DNA of 7,115 nt from Verrucomicrobiales bacterium (GCA_005793025.1 SXQI01000069.1:1-7115), one strand, 5' to 3'. Numbered from the stretch's first letter, positions 1 to 6,852 are shown. Notes: a model not told the origin generated them from the letters alone. Made by a program: numbers and translations.

Positions 1-1281
1 GGCCTTTCACGTCGTGATTTTCTCAGGGTTGGAACCTTGGCACCGCTCGGTTTATCTCTGGCACAAGTTCTTGCCATGGAAAAGAGTTCGGAGATTAGAT
101 CGGGCAACCGTGCTAAATCCGTGATCCTTGTTTATCTGGGTGGCGGATTATCTCACCACGATTCGTTTGATCCGAAGCCTGAGGCAGTGGAGGAGATCCG
201 AGGCAAATACGGGAATATCCCTACCAAGGTGCCCGGTTTGCGAGTCACCGAACTGCTGCCAAAAATGGCAGCGCAGATGGACAAGGTGACTTTGATTCGA
301 TCGGGCACCCATGAAAATGATCACCACGAAACCGCTTCCAATTGGGTGCTTTCAGGACGGTTTGGTTCTGCGTTTGGCGATCATCCTGCTATCGGTGCTG
401 TGGTCGCTCACCAGACTGGGTTTTCTGGATTGGTTCCGCCGTATGTCGCAGTTCCCAAAAACCCTGCGTTTACTTGGGAACTTGGTCGCAGCGCGTGGTT
501 AGGGGGGAGATATGAGTCGTTCAAGTGTGGAAACCCAAATGATTCCAATTTTCGAGTGCGGGATCTTTCGCAAGGAAAGGGGGTTGGCCCGCAATCCATC
601 GAACGCCGTAAAACATTGCTCCAAGCGATCGATTCACTCGCTGCACAGATCAAAGGGAACGATCAGATAGAAACTTATGATGAATTCGGACAGAAGGCTG
701 CAGACATGGTTTTGTCGCCCAAGGCTCAGTCCGCATTTGATGTAAGCCAAGAGGAGGCCACGCTGCGGGATGATTACGGCCGCACTGAATTTGGTCAAAG
801 CTGCCTGATGGCTCGGAGGTTGGTGGAGGCTGGAGTGAGATTTGTAACCGTGAATTATTCCGGCTGGGATCACCATGCTAAGATCTTTGCGAGTCTGGAC
901 AAAAAGCTTCCAGAATTTGACAAAGGTTTATCCACGTTGCTGCGTGATTTGCACGACCGTGGGACACTGAAGGAAACCTTGGTCGTCGCGATGGGTGAAT
1001 TTGGGCGGACACCGAAATTGAACAAAGATGCGGGGCGCGACCATTGGGGCCGCGCAGGTTCATTGATCTTCGCGGGTGCGGGTGTTGCTGCCGGGCAAGT
1101 CCTAGGTGCGACGGATAAAAATGGCGCGTTTGTGACAGATCGCCCTGTACGTCCTGCGGATGTTTGTTGGACGATTTACGACGCCCTAGGTATTGATCCA
1201 TCCAAGTTGCTTCTCATGCCCGATGGCAGACCGACGCACATCCTATCGGAAGGATCGGTCATCAAGGGGCTTTACGCTTGA
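1..1281 (+). CDS. DUF1501 family protein, Tat-exported (5' end outside window)
   Basis: The reading frame is open from base 1, so the gene starts upstream of the window. The first visible residues include SRRDFLRVG, a near-perfect twin-arginine (Tat) motif, followed by a hydrophobic stretch ending near SLAQVLA. Export of a folded protein is therefore expected. Numbering from the first visible residue, the DUF1501 hallmarks appear in order: GGGLSHHDSFDPKP (47-60), HENDHHETA (104-112), GWDHH (288-292), GEFGRTP (332-338), GRDHW (345-349) and PDGRP (407-411). The family belongs to the alkaline phosphatase/sulfatase fold group. The conserved Asp and His residues look like metal ligands, but no reaction is established for this family. 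The 426 visible residues are close to full length, so probably only a short N-terminus is missing. In PVC genomes such genes commonly follow a DUF1549/DUF1553 cytochrome gene, which here would lie off the left edge. The next gene starts 41 bases downstream on the same strand. The TTG at 37 is not a credible start, because it would remove the Tat motif. Confidence 0.93.
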   Translation, partial: GLSRRDFLRVGTLAPLGLSLAQVLAMEKSSEIRSGNRAKSVILVYLGGGLSHHDSFDPKPEAVEEIRGKYGNIPTKVPGLRVTELLPKMAAQMDKVTLIRSGTHENDHHETASNWVLSGRFGSAFGDHPAIGAVVAHQTGFSGLVPPYVAVPKNPAFTWELGRSAWLGGRYESFKCGNPNDSNFRVRDLSQGKGVGPQSIERRKTLLQAIDSLAAQIKGNDQIETYDEFGQKAADMVLSPKAQSAFDVSQEEATLRDDYGRTEFGQSCLMARRLVEAGVRFVTVNYSGWDHHAKIFASLDKKLPEFDKGLSTLLRDLHDRGTLKETLVVAMGEFGRTPKLNKDAGRDHWGRAGSLIFAGAGVAAGQVLGATDKNGAFVTDRPVRPADVCWTIYDALGIDPSKLLLMPDGRPTHILSEGSVIKGLYA

Positions 1282-1322
1282 TACAAGCTCTTAATTGATC
1301 CCTCGGAAAACACATTTGTTAC

Positions 1323-2096
1323 ATGGCTAGTTTTTGGCGCGTTTCTTGTTCCGCAATTCTGTTTCTAATCATTCCTTTCCACGCCTCGGGTGCGGAATCG
1401 GAAGGGGATGGGCCCCGTATCTGCGTGGTTTCCCCTGTGGGAATCGTCATCGGGACCAACACGACGGTGAGCATTCGTGGACTAAAACTCACGGATGCGA
1501 CCGCAGTAGTATTTCGAACTTCGACGGGTACGATCACCGCCAAGATTAAAGAAAAAAAGGCGGTGGATTTACCCACCGGTTTGGTTGCGAAAGATGTGGG
1601 AGATTCGCTGGTGGTCGCTCAGGTCGAGGTGCCCTTGAATGTGGGGGCAACAAAAGTTATGGCGAGCGTTGTCACGTTGAGTGGAACGACGCAATCGTTT
1701 GCAATTCAATTGGTGGAAGGTGGATTGTTTACGGCAGAGGGAGGATCGAATAACGGTTTTCTCGACGCACTGCCGCTTGGGTTTGGAAAAAAAGTATTAG
1801 GAACCATTAGTCCCGATAAGGATGTGGACGTTTTCGCGATCACCGGTCTTGCAAAAAGAAAACTAGTCGCCGAGGTCAGAGCGATGCAGGCCGGGTCGTT
1901 GCTCGATGGCATGCTGACCCTTTACGACGCCAAAGGAAAGGTGCTCTTCACCCAAGACGACGGCGTGAACGGTCGGGATCCTATCCTCCGATATACATTT
2001 CCTGCCGATGGAATCTATTATCTCGCGTTGCAGGATGCGAACGACCGAGGCACGACTTGGCACGGATATGAACTCCGAATTCAGGAGGAACAATGA
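1323..2096 (+). CDS. Small secreted protein with IPT-like and PPC (pre-peptidase C-terminal) domains
   Basis: This 257-residue protein starts with a clear Sec signal peptide: W5-R6, a hydrophobic core at about 9-19, and likely cleavage near ASG|A or SGA|E (23-24). Residues about 33-130 resemble an IPT/TIG-like beta-sandwich, with SPVGIVIGTNTTVSIRG near the start. Residues about 155-255 fit a PPC domain: GTISPDKDVDVFAI (160-173), then LTLYDAKGKVLFTQDD (198-213), RYTFPADGIYYLAL (223-236) and a closing YELRI. PPC domains usually sit at the end of secreted peptidases, but no catalytic domain is present here. The protein may therefore be a binding or accessory factor outside the cytoplasm. The ATG at 1323 has no clear ribosome binding site, but it is the start that gives the full signal peptide. 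The stop codon overlaps the start of the cytochrome gene (ATGA), which implies translational coupling. The PPC call is strong, the IPT call is tentative, and the biological role is unknown. Confidence 0.85.
   Translation: MASFWRVSCSAILFLIIPFHASGAESEGDGPRICVVSPVGIVIGTNTTVSIRGLKLTDATAVVFRTSTGTITAKIKEKKAVDLPTGLVAKDVGDSLVVAQVEVPLNVGATKVMASVVTLSGTTQSFAIQLVEGGLFTAEGGSNNGFLDALPLGFGKKVLGTISPDKDVDVFAITGLAKRKLVAEVRAMQAGSLLDGMLTLYDAKGKVLFTQDDGVNGRDPILRYTFPADGIYYLALQDANDRGTTWHGYELRIQEEQ
2083..2088 (+). promoter_or_regulatory. Strong Shine-Dalgarno sequence (AGGAGG) for the cytochrome-WD40 gene
   Basis: AGGAGG, followed by AA and then CA, lies four bases upstream of the ATG at 2093 and inside the last codons of the PPC gene. 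It is the only perfect Shine-Dalgarno sequence before a gene start in this window. With the ATGA stop/start overlap, it fixes the cytochrome start and suggests efficient coupled translation. Confidence 0.75.
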
Positions 2097-3499
2097 GGTT
2101 CAACCCCTGTTTTTCACGTTGGTTTTGGTGTAGTTTGGCCGTTTGCATTTTGGGTTCTCCTTTTATCCTACTCAATCAAGCCGCCCCGACTCGTGGAAGG
2201 AAGGTGAGTTTTACCAAGGATATCGTCCCGTTATTTCGCCGATCGTGCATGGGTTGTCACCAACCCGCAAAAGCCAAAGGAGGACTTGATCTCACGACTT
2301 ACATTGGGTTGACCAAAGGGGGCAAACATCCTCCGGCTTTCGTCGCAAAAAATGCCAAAATCAGCCGATTGATCCAAGAGATCTCAGGGGATGAACCTTC
2401 GATGCCGGAGGAAGGTGAACCCCTAACACCTGCGGAGGTGACATTGATTTCACGATGGATCTCGGAGGGTGCGACGGACGACACGCCGGTCGGCGGACCT
2501 GTCCACCAGTTGACCGCTCCGCCCGTTTACCCTGCATTACCCGCTATCAGTGCCCTTGCTTGGTCTCCGCAGGGGACGATCCTCGCTGCGGCAGGATGGC
2601 ACGAAGTAATTCTACATTCCGGATCGAGCAACGGAATTCTGGCTCGTCTAGTTGGTGATTCCCCGCGCGTCGAATCGCTGGCGTTCTCTCCTGATGGGAC
2701 TCGGCTGGCGGTTGTGGGAGGAGCCCCTTCGGAATACGGCGAGGTTCAGATTTGGGATACAGGGAATTACAAACAATTAAGATCGATCAAGACGACTGCC
2801 GATGTGGTTTTCGGAGTCTCTTGGTCGCCCGATGGGCAGCGGGTCGCTATTGGCTGCGCGGATAAAATGGTCAGGGTGTTCACTGTTGCCGATGGAGTCG
2901 AAGTGATGAAGTGCGACAACCACATTGATTGGGTTTTTGCGACCGCTTGGAGTCAGGACGGCACCAGACTTGTCACCGCAAGTCGCGACCGTGGCCTCAA
3001 GCTGATCGACGTCGCGAGCGGACACTTGGTGGATGATGTCAATCGTCAGGGTGACCCCTTGATCTCACTCGCACGACATCCGACGGAGAATCTCGTGGTG
3101 TGTGGGAGCGATAGGGGATCTCCACGAGTTTATCGAATGGAACCTCGAGGAGGTCGTTTGGCAGAAGGGGATGATAAGGAGAACAGTTTCGTGCGCGAAC
3201 TCCAACGGCTTCCGGGTGCTCTCCAAACTCTTGCTTGGAGCGGAGATGGTCAATGGATCGCCGGGGGAAGTTCTGGTGCGGCAGTCTGGGTTTTCAAAGC
3301 GGCGGATGGAGGTCGCAAAGCAACCTTGAAATGGACTGGAGGGCCGGTATTCGCGGTTTCATTCCAACCGAATGGTTCGTTATTGGCTGTCGGAGGCTCG
3401 GACGGCAGGATTCGTTTTTTTGATTACGCAAAGGATTCTCTAGTCCGCGAAATCGACGGGGTGCCACTCGGAGGAGCTGCGGTAACGCAGGTTCGCTGA
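2093..3499 (+). CDS. Planctomycete-type cytochrome c fused to a seven-repeat WD40 propeller
   Basis: This 468-residue protein has an N-terminal hydrophobic segment (about 10-30, after R2 and R9) that acts as a signal peptide or membrane anchor. Residues about 38-130 form a single-heme cytochrome c domain of the Planctomycete type. It has FTKDIVPLFRRSCMGCH with the heme-attachment motif CMGCH at 52-56, LDL at 65-67, a likely axial Met104 in PSMP, and LTPAEVTLISRWISEGA (111-127) as the closing helix. A WD40-like region fills the rest, with seven repeats beginning near ALAWSPQG (154), LAFSPDG (196), VSWSPDG (242), TAWSQDG (284), LARHP (326), LAWSGDG (380) and VSFQPNG (422). Seven repeats would close a complete beta-propeller. 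Only the second repeat keeps a literal WD pair (IWD, 220-222). No second CxxCH is present. Heme attachment and folding would occur outside the cytoplasm. The gene is coupled to the PPC gene by a four-base overlap. Electron transfer, sensing and scaffolding are all possible; the substrate is unknown. Confidence 0.92.
   Translation: MRFNPCFSRWFWCSLAVCILGSPFILLNQAAPTRGRKVSFTKDIVPLFRRSCMGCHQPAKAKGGLDLTTYIGLTKGGKHPPAFVAKNAKISRLIQEISGDEPSMPEEGEPLTPAEVTLISRWISEGATDDTPVGGPVHQLTAPPVYPALPAISALAWSPQGTILAAAGWHEVILHSGSSNGILARLVGDSPRVESLAFSPDGTRLAVVGGAPSEYGEVQIWDTGNYKQLRSIKTTADVVFGVSWSPDGQRVAIGCADKMVRVFTVADGVEVMKCDNHIDWVFATAWSQDGTRLVTASRDRGLKLIDVASGHLVDDVNRQGDPLISLARHPTENLVVCGSDRGSPRVYRMEPRGGRLAEGDDKENSFVRELQRLPGALQTLAWSGDGQWIAGGSSGAAVWVFKAADGGRKATLKWTGGPVFAVSFQPNGSLLAVGGSDGRIRFFDYAKDSLVREIDGVPLGGAAVTQVR
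3477..3490. other. Small perfect hairpin at the convergent gene junction
   Basis: CTGCG (3477-3481) and CGCAG (3486-3490) form a perfect five-base-pair stem around GTAA. Read as RNA on the plus strand, GUAA is a GNRA-type tetraloop. The hairpin sits in the last codons of the cytochrome gene and about 23 bases past the kinase stop codon on the minus strand. Neither strand has a T-run after it, so it is not a standard intrinsic terminator. A short stem like this could arise by chance. Confidence 0.25.
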
Positions 3500-3512
3500 A
3501 AATCCAACGACA

Positions 3513-4409
3513 TCAGCGTCGATTCAAGGCATTCCAAGCCGCCCCTATGGCCCCTGCGAACTCGCCGAGGGCTGCTGGCTTGAGCTTCACACGGTGACCA
3601 CCAGCGGCCCATTCGATCGGTCGGAGGGCGGTTTCGAGCGGCGTGAAAAGGGAATTCCCTGCTTGGGAGATACCACCTCCAATCAGAACTGTTTCTGGAT
3701 CCAAGACGTTTATAAAGGAGGTAACGGCACGCGCGAGATTGTTGATCGAATGGAGCCAGACTTTACTCGCGATCGGGTCTCCAGATTCGTAAGCCATCAC
3801 TAGATCTTTGGTGTTGAGAAAGCGGCCTCCGGAACGGTGGCCGACGCTATAATTGCCGATCTCAAATTCGAGACCACCCGGGCAATTGGTGGTGTTGAGC
3901 GGTAAATTTGAAGAGAGCGAGACATGGCCGAGATGGCCTGCACGGCCAATGGCTCCGCGCAATAGGTGTCCATCCACCATCGCTGCTCCACCGACCCCTG
4001 TGCCGAGAGTGACAAGGATGACATTAGTTTCACCTCGCGCTGCCCCGGAGCGAACTTCTCCAAGCAAAGCAGCATGGGCATCGTTCAACACCGGGATCGG
4101 TGTCGAGGCCTTGAGAAAATTGGTCCAATCGAAACCCTCCAACCCTTCCAGTCGGCCCGGCATATAAGCGATTGCTCTCGTGCTCGTCGCGACAAGTCCC
4201 GGGGCAGCCAACCCGATGATGGGGGAGGAATTGGGAAGGAGGATGGAAAAGTCATGGACGGCTGTTTGAACTTTCGCGGCCCAATCCATCGGAACGGCAA
4301 CGTCGAATGGACGATTGAATCGGTGGAGGATTTCACCCTCCTCCGTCATCGCCACAGCCTTGAGGCTAGAGCCGCCAAGGTCGAGACCTAGTGCAAGTTT
4401 GTTGATCAT
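3513..4409 (-). CDS. ROK family sugar kinase/glucokinase-like protein
   Basis: This 298-residue protein has the usual length of a ROK kinase without a DNA-binding domain, so it is an enzyme rather than a NagC/XylR-type repressor. It is predicted to be cytoplasmic and to transfer phosphate from ATP to a hexose or related sugar. The N-terminal phosphate-binding loop is LGLDLGGSSLK (7-17). LNDAHAALLGE (108-118) supplies the probable catalytic base Asp110. LGTGVGG (135-141) through GRAGHLGH (155-162) matches the ROK signature spacing, and VLIGGGIS (241-248) is the C-terminal nucleotide-binding motif. Two departures stand out. The Glu usually found in the GE-x-GH motif is His159. The CxCGxxGC zinc-binding cluster that usually follows is absent, leaving only Cys176. 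Substrate specificity therefore cannot be inferred. The gene is last in a minus-strand set, 35 bases after the SDR gene. No clear ribosome binding site is seen before the ATG. Confidence 0.9.
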   Translation of the reverse strand: MINKLALGLDLGGSSLKAVAMTEEGEILHRFNRPFDVAVPMDWAAKVQTAVHDFSILLPNSSPIIGLAAPGLVATSTRAIAYMPGRLEGLEGFDWTNFLKASTPIPVLNDAHAALLGEVRSGAARGETNVILVTLGTGVGGAAMVDGHLLRGAIGRAGHLGHVSLSSNLPLNTTNCPGGLEFEIGNYSVGHRSGGRFLNTKDLVMAYESGDPIASKVWLHSINNLARAVTSFINVLDPETVLIGGGISQAGNSLFTPLETALRPIEWAAGGHRVKLKPAALGEFAGAIGAAWNALNRR

Positions 4410-4444
4410 TGGAAAAGAATGGCAGATCGGTTTTAGGCCGCCGA

Positions 4445-5227
4445 TTAGCCTTCACTTACACTCCAACCGCCGTCAACCGCCAACACTTGCCCAGTGACAA
4501 ATCTAGAGGCGTCGGACATGAAGAAGACCGCAGCAGCGTCAAGATCGGACGGGACACCGATTCTTCCACCATCGAGTGGCTGCTTATTCTTGATGAACTG
4601 CATGATGGCCGGGTTTTGCTGTGCGCGGCCCGACATAGGAGTCTCGACCAACGCAGGGGCGATGACGTTCAACCGGATGTTTCGCGGTGCGTAATAGGAG
4701 GCCGCAGACTGAGTCATTCCCACAATGGCTGCTTTTGCAGCTGCATAGGCGTGTGTGGTAAAAAACTCGGGTGACGGTGAAAAACTTAACACAGAACCCA
4801 TGTTCAAAATGGTTCCCCCGTGTCCTTGTTTCAGGAATTGGCGGATCGCAGCCCGATTTGAGTAAAAAATGGAATCGAGATTCAACCGAAGCGTAAATTC
4901 CCAACCTTCATCGCTGATCTCCGCTACCGGACCATCTCCACGCTGCCGTCCACTTCCCCCGGCGACATGGTAAAGCCCGTCGAAGCCACCAAAATGTTTT
5001 AATGCAAGTTCGATCGCAGTGATTGCCGTTGTCGGTGTTGATGCGTCCGCCACTAAACTGCGCGCTGTTGCTCCCAGTAACTCTATTGCGGCGGTTGAGT
5101 TCTCAGCACTTCGCCCAACGATCACCACAAAGGCACCTTCCTTGACGAATGCACGGGCCGCCGAGAGACCGAGACCGGTTGTGCCACCGACGATGACGAG
5201 TTTTTTGCCTTGGAGTGAATTTGACAT
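4445..5227 (-). CDS. Classical short-chain dehydrogenase/reductase (SDR), FabG-like
   Basis: This 260-residue protein has the standard length and motif order of classical SDR oxidoreductases. The Rossmann nucleotide-binding motif is GGTTGLG (14-20). Asn116 in RLNLDS, Ser145 in NMGS, Tyr161 and Lys165 (YAAAK) form the catalytic tetrad. The C-terminal VDGGW (251-255) is typical of the family. Arg39 at the end of the second beta strand (VGRS) suggests a preference for NADP(H) over NAD(H); this is an inference. The usual NNAG motif reads YHVAGG (86-91), a mild deviation. A cytoplasmic location is expected, since there is no signal peptide. The gene lies 23 bases after the secreted hydrolase gene and 35 bases before the ROK kinase gene. 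That context suggests oxidation or reduction of a sugar or polyol rather than fatty-acid synthesis, but the substrate cannot be read from sequence. No strong ribosome binding site is visible. Confidence 0.92.
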   Translation of the reverse strand: MSNSLQGKKLVIVGGTTGLGLSAARAFVKEGAFVVIVGRSAENSTAAIELLGATARSLVADASTPTTAITAIELALKHFGGFDGLYHVAGGSGRQRGDGPVAEISDEGWEFTLRLNLDSIFYSNRAAIRQFLKQGHGGTILNMGSVLSFSPSPEFFTTHAYAAAKAAIVGMTQSAASYYAPRNIRLNVIAPALVETPMSGRAQQNPAIMQFIKNKQPLDGGRIGVPSDLDAAAVFFMSDASRFVTGQVLAVDGGWSVSEG

Positions 5228-5250
5228 AAGTCAGCGGTGAAAAGATTCCT

Positions 5251-6852
5251 TTATTTCCGAGTGATAAATCCAGCGTTGGCCCAATTACCGAAATCCTCCC
5301 GTGACCCATCGCCAGCATCCATGGCAACAAGGCTGATCATTCGTGAACCTGTTGGTATTTCAATGTCGAACCGCCATGCTGCAGACAACACCCGCATCAC
5401 AGGACTTGTTGCAGATTCCTTCCCATCGATGAAGACCTTGAAAATAAGGCTCGGGTATTTGGCGAGGTTTGATCCATTTCCCTTGCTGATCAAGTTCTCA
5501 TCGGCTCCGGCTAAACCAACGAAGCGTTGATACCCCGGTTTTACCTCATACATCAATGCACACGGCGCATGGACGCCGATGCCATGTTTGTAAGTTTGGC
5601 GATTGAGCTTCAACTCTTGACCGAGGTTGGATCGATCTTGCTGTGGAGGTTGGGTGTTGCCTGAATACCGAACTTGACCGCCGTAGGTATGCCCAAAACC
5701 TACGCTCCGAGTTGGAGTCAGATCGCCAAGATAAACATCGGGTAGGGGAGGCGTTGCCTTCATACGGAAAAATGCGCCTTCGGAGGCAACACAAACAGCG
5801 CGACCGTTGATGAACGCCGAGGTGCGTAATCGTGTGGTGTCGGTCAACTCCAGAGGCTTGGTATAACGTGGAGAATTCTGAGTGGGGGTTCTGCCGTCTA
5901 GCGTGTAGTGAATCTGGGCACCTGGTTGAAGCGGAGTCGAGAGTGTTACGGTGATGGGTTCTTCGAATAGATGCGGACGCGTGGGGGTTCCCCAAGGTGT
6001 GATCCGCACGGGGTCCCCAAGCCAGCGAGTTTCCCATCGCCCAAGTTTCATTAATTCTGATTGAAAGCTAATCGTTGGAGCCAAATGTTTCTCAAAATGT
6101 TCCACCACCTGCTCCGTGTTGAGGTCGGGGGTGAAATTCCTCGCGGGATCATAGCCGGGATGGGCATCCGTGAGGTCTCGCGCCAAAACACATTTCAGTC
6201 CTGCGGATTTCATCGCCTTCAACCCCATCGGTTTTCCGAGTAAACAAACCTGAGTATGAAAACCGACGTAAATCAAATGAGTTAAACCCCTCGATTTGCA
6301 GATGGAGTAAACCTCTGCTTGAGTGTCCGGCATGAGATCATTTTTGCCGATCCCTAAACTTGGATGCATCCCATCCCAACCGTAATTCCCAGCGCAGCGT
6401 TCGCGACCGCAGGCACACCCCCCCGCATCGGGAACAGGAGGGCAGTCGATCGGAATCAGTGGCGGCAGTTCAACCGTTGGTAGGGCAAAAACAGCTTCGC
6501 GTTGAGGGAAGCCAACGTAATTATCCACGACATCCGATGGACAAAGCATCACGGTCATTCCCAGTTTGCGAGCGGCTTCAAGGGAGTAATGGATTCTAGG
6601 AACAATCGCATCGACACGCATCGTTGCAGTCTTACACCAATGATAATTCCAGACATCCACCGCCACCACTCCTACGTTTTCAGGAGCCACGGATTCTGTT
6701 GTCAGCAGGATTTTTCCTGTTGAAGGATCACGCGACTGGAAGGTGAAATCGATCGCCGCAACGGGAGTGGAAAGTAGGAGAGTAAAAACTAGGCAAAAAA
6801 TCTCACGCCAACGAAGTGGTGCTGTGCCTGATAATGAGACAGGATTCTTCAT
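5251..6852 (-). CDS. Secreted isochorismatase-like cysteine hydrolase with chitobiase-like (Fn3-associated) and NPCBM modules
   Basis: This 533-residue protein opens with a Sec signal peptide: R14 and R16, a hydrophobic core at about 18-29, and cleavage near VAA|I at 33. Residues about 60-260 fit the isochorismatase-like hydrolase fold. The likely triad is Asp66 (VVAVDVWN), Lys170 (GIGKND) and Cys203 (GFHTQVCLLG). Enzymes of this fold cleave amides, C-N bonds or vinyl ethers; the substrate here is unknown. An unusual insert at 137-153 carries Cys137, Cys146, Cys148 and Cys153. Residues about 295-363 match a chitobiase C-terminal/Fn3-associated domain, with IHYTLDGRTPT (314-324). Residues about 372-531 match NPCBM, a carbohydrate-binding module: VYLGDLTP (373-380), YKHGIGVHAP (421-430), VFIDGKESATSPV (473-485) and the closing GNWANAGF (522-529). 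The protein should act outside the cytoplasm on, or while bound to, a glycan. It is the first of three closely spaced minus-strand genes. The start is the ATG that gives the complete signal peptide; no Shine-Dalgarno sequence is evident. Confidence 0.88.
   Translation of the reverse strand: MKNPVSLSGTAPLRWREIFCLVFTLLLSTPVAAIDFTFQSRDPSTGKILLTTESVAPENVGVVAVDVWNYHWCKTATMRVDAIVPRIHYSLEAARKLGMTVMLCPSDVVDNYVGFPQREAVFALPTVELPPLIPIDCPPVPDAGGCACGRERCAGNYGWDGMHPSLGIGKNDLMPDTQAEVYSICKSRGLTHLIYVGFHTQVCLLGKPMGLKAMKSAGLKCVLARDLTDAHPGYDPARNFTPDLNTEQVVEHFEKHLAPTISFQSELMKLGRWETRWLGDPVRITPWGTPTRPHLFEEPITVTLSTPLQPGAQIHYTLDGRTPTQNSPRYTKPLELTDTTRLRTSAFINGRAVCVASEGAFFRMKATPPLPDVYLGDLTPTRSVGFGHTYGGQVRYSGNTQPPQQDRSNLGQELKLNRQTYKHGIGVHAPCALMYEVKPGYQRFVGLAGADENLISKGNGSNLAKYPSLIFKVFIDGKESATSPVMRVLSAAWRFDIEIPTGSRMISLVAMDAGDGSREDFGNWANAGFITRK

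Noticed and set aside
37..39. TTG as the start codon of the DUF1501 gene
   Set aside because: The frame is open upstream and encodes a twin-arginine motif that belongs to the protein; the real start is outside the window.
878..1201. 107-codon minus-strand open frame opposite the DUF1501 gene
   Set aside because: It is antisense to strongly conserved DUF1501 motifs and its translation has low plausibility as a protein.
1282..1322. Regulatory element between the DUF1501 and PPC genes
   Set aside because: The 41 bases show no Shine-Dalgarno sequence, hairpin or repeat worth calling.
2138..2149. Possible lipoprotein signal (LAVC, Cys18) in the cytochrome-WD40 protein
   Set aside because: The residue before the cysteine is Val rather than Gly, Ala or Ser, so it does not fit a lipobox; an ordinary signal peptide or anchor fits better.
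3966..4391. 141-codon plus-strand open frame opposite the ROK kinase gene
   Set aside because: It is antisense to a gene with clear motifs, has no recognisable domain, and its composition is that of a complementary-strand shadow.
4426..4445. Inverted repeat ATCGG/CCGAT between the SDR and ROK genes
   Set aside because: It has only five base pairs around a ten-base loop and no T-run; this is too weak to call a terminator or operator.
4409..4774. 121-codon plus-strand open frame opposite the SDR gene
   Set aside because: It is antisense to a clear SDR gene, with no domain and no convincing ribosome binding site.
5546..6037. 163-codon open frame on the minus strand inside the hydrolase gene
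   Set aside because: It lies in another frame of a well-supported gene, and its translation (rich in Arg, Ser and His) shows no domain or motif.
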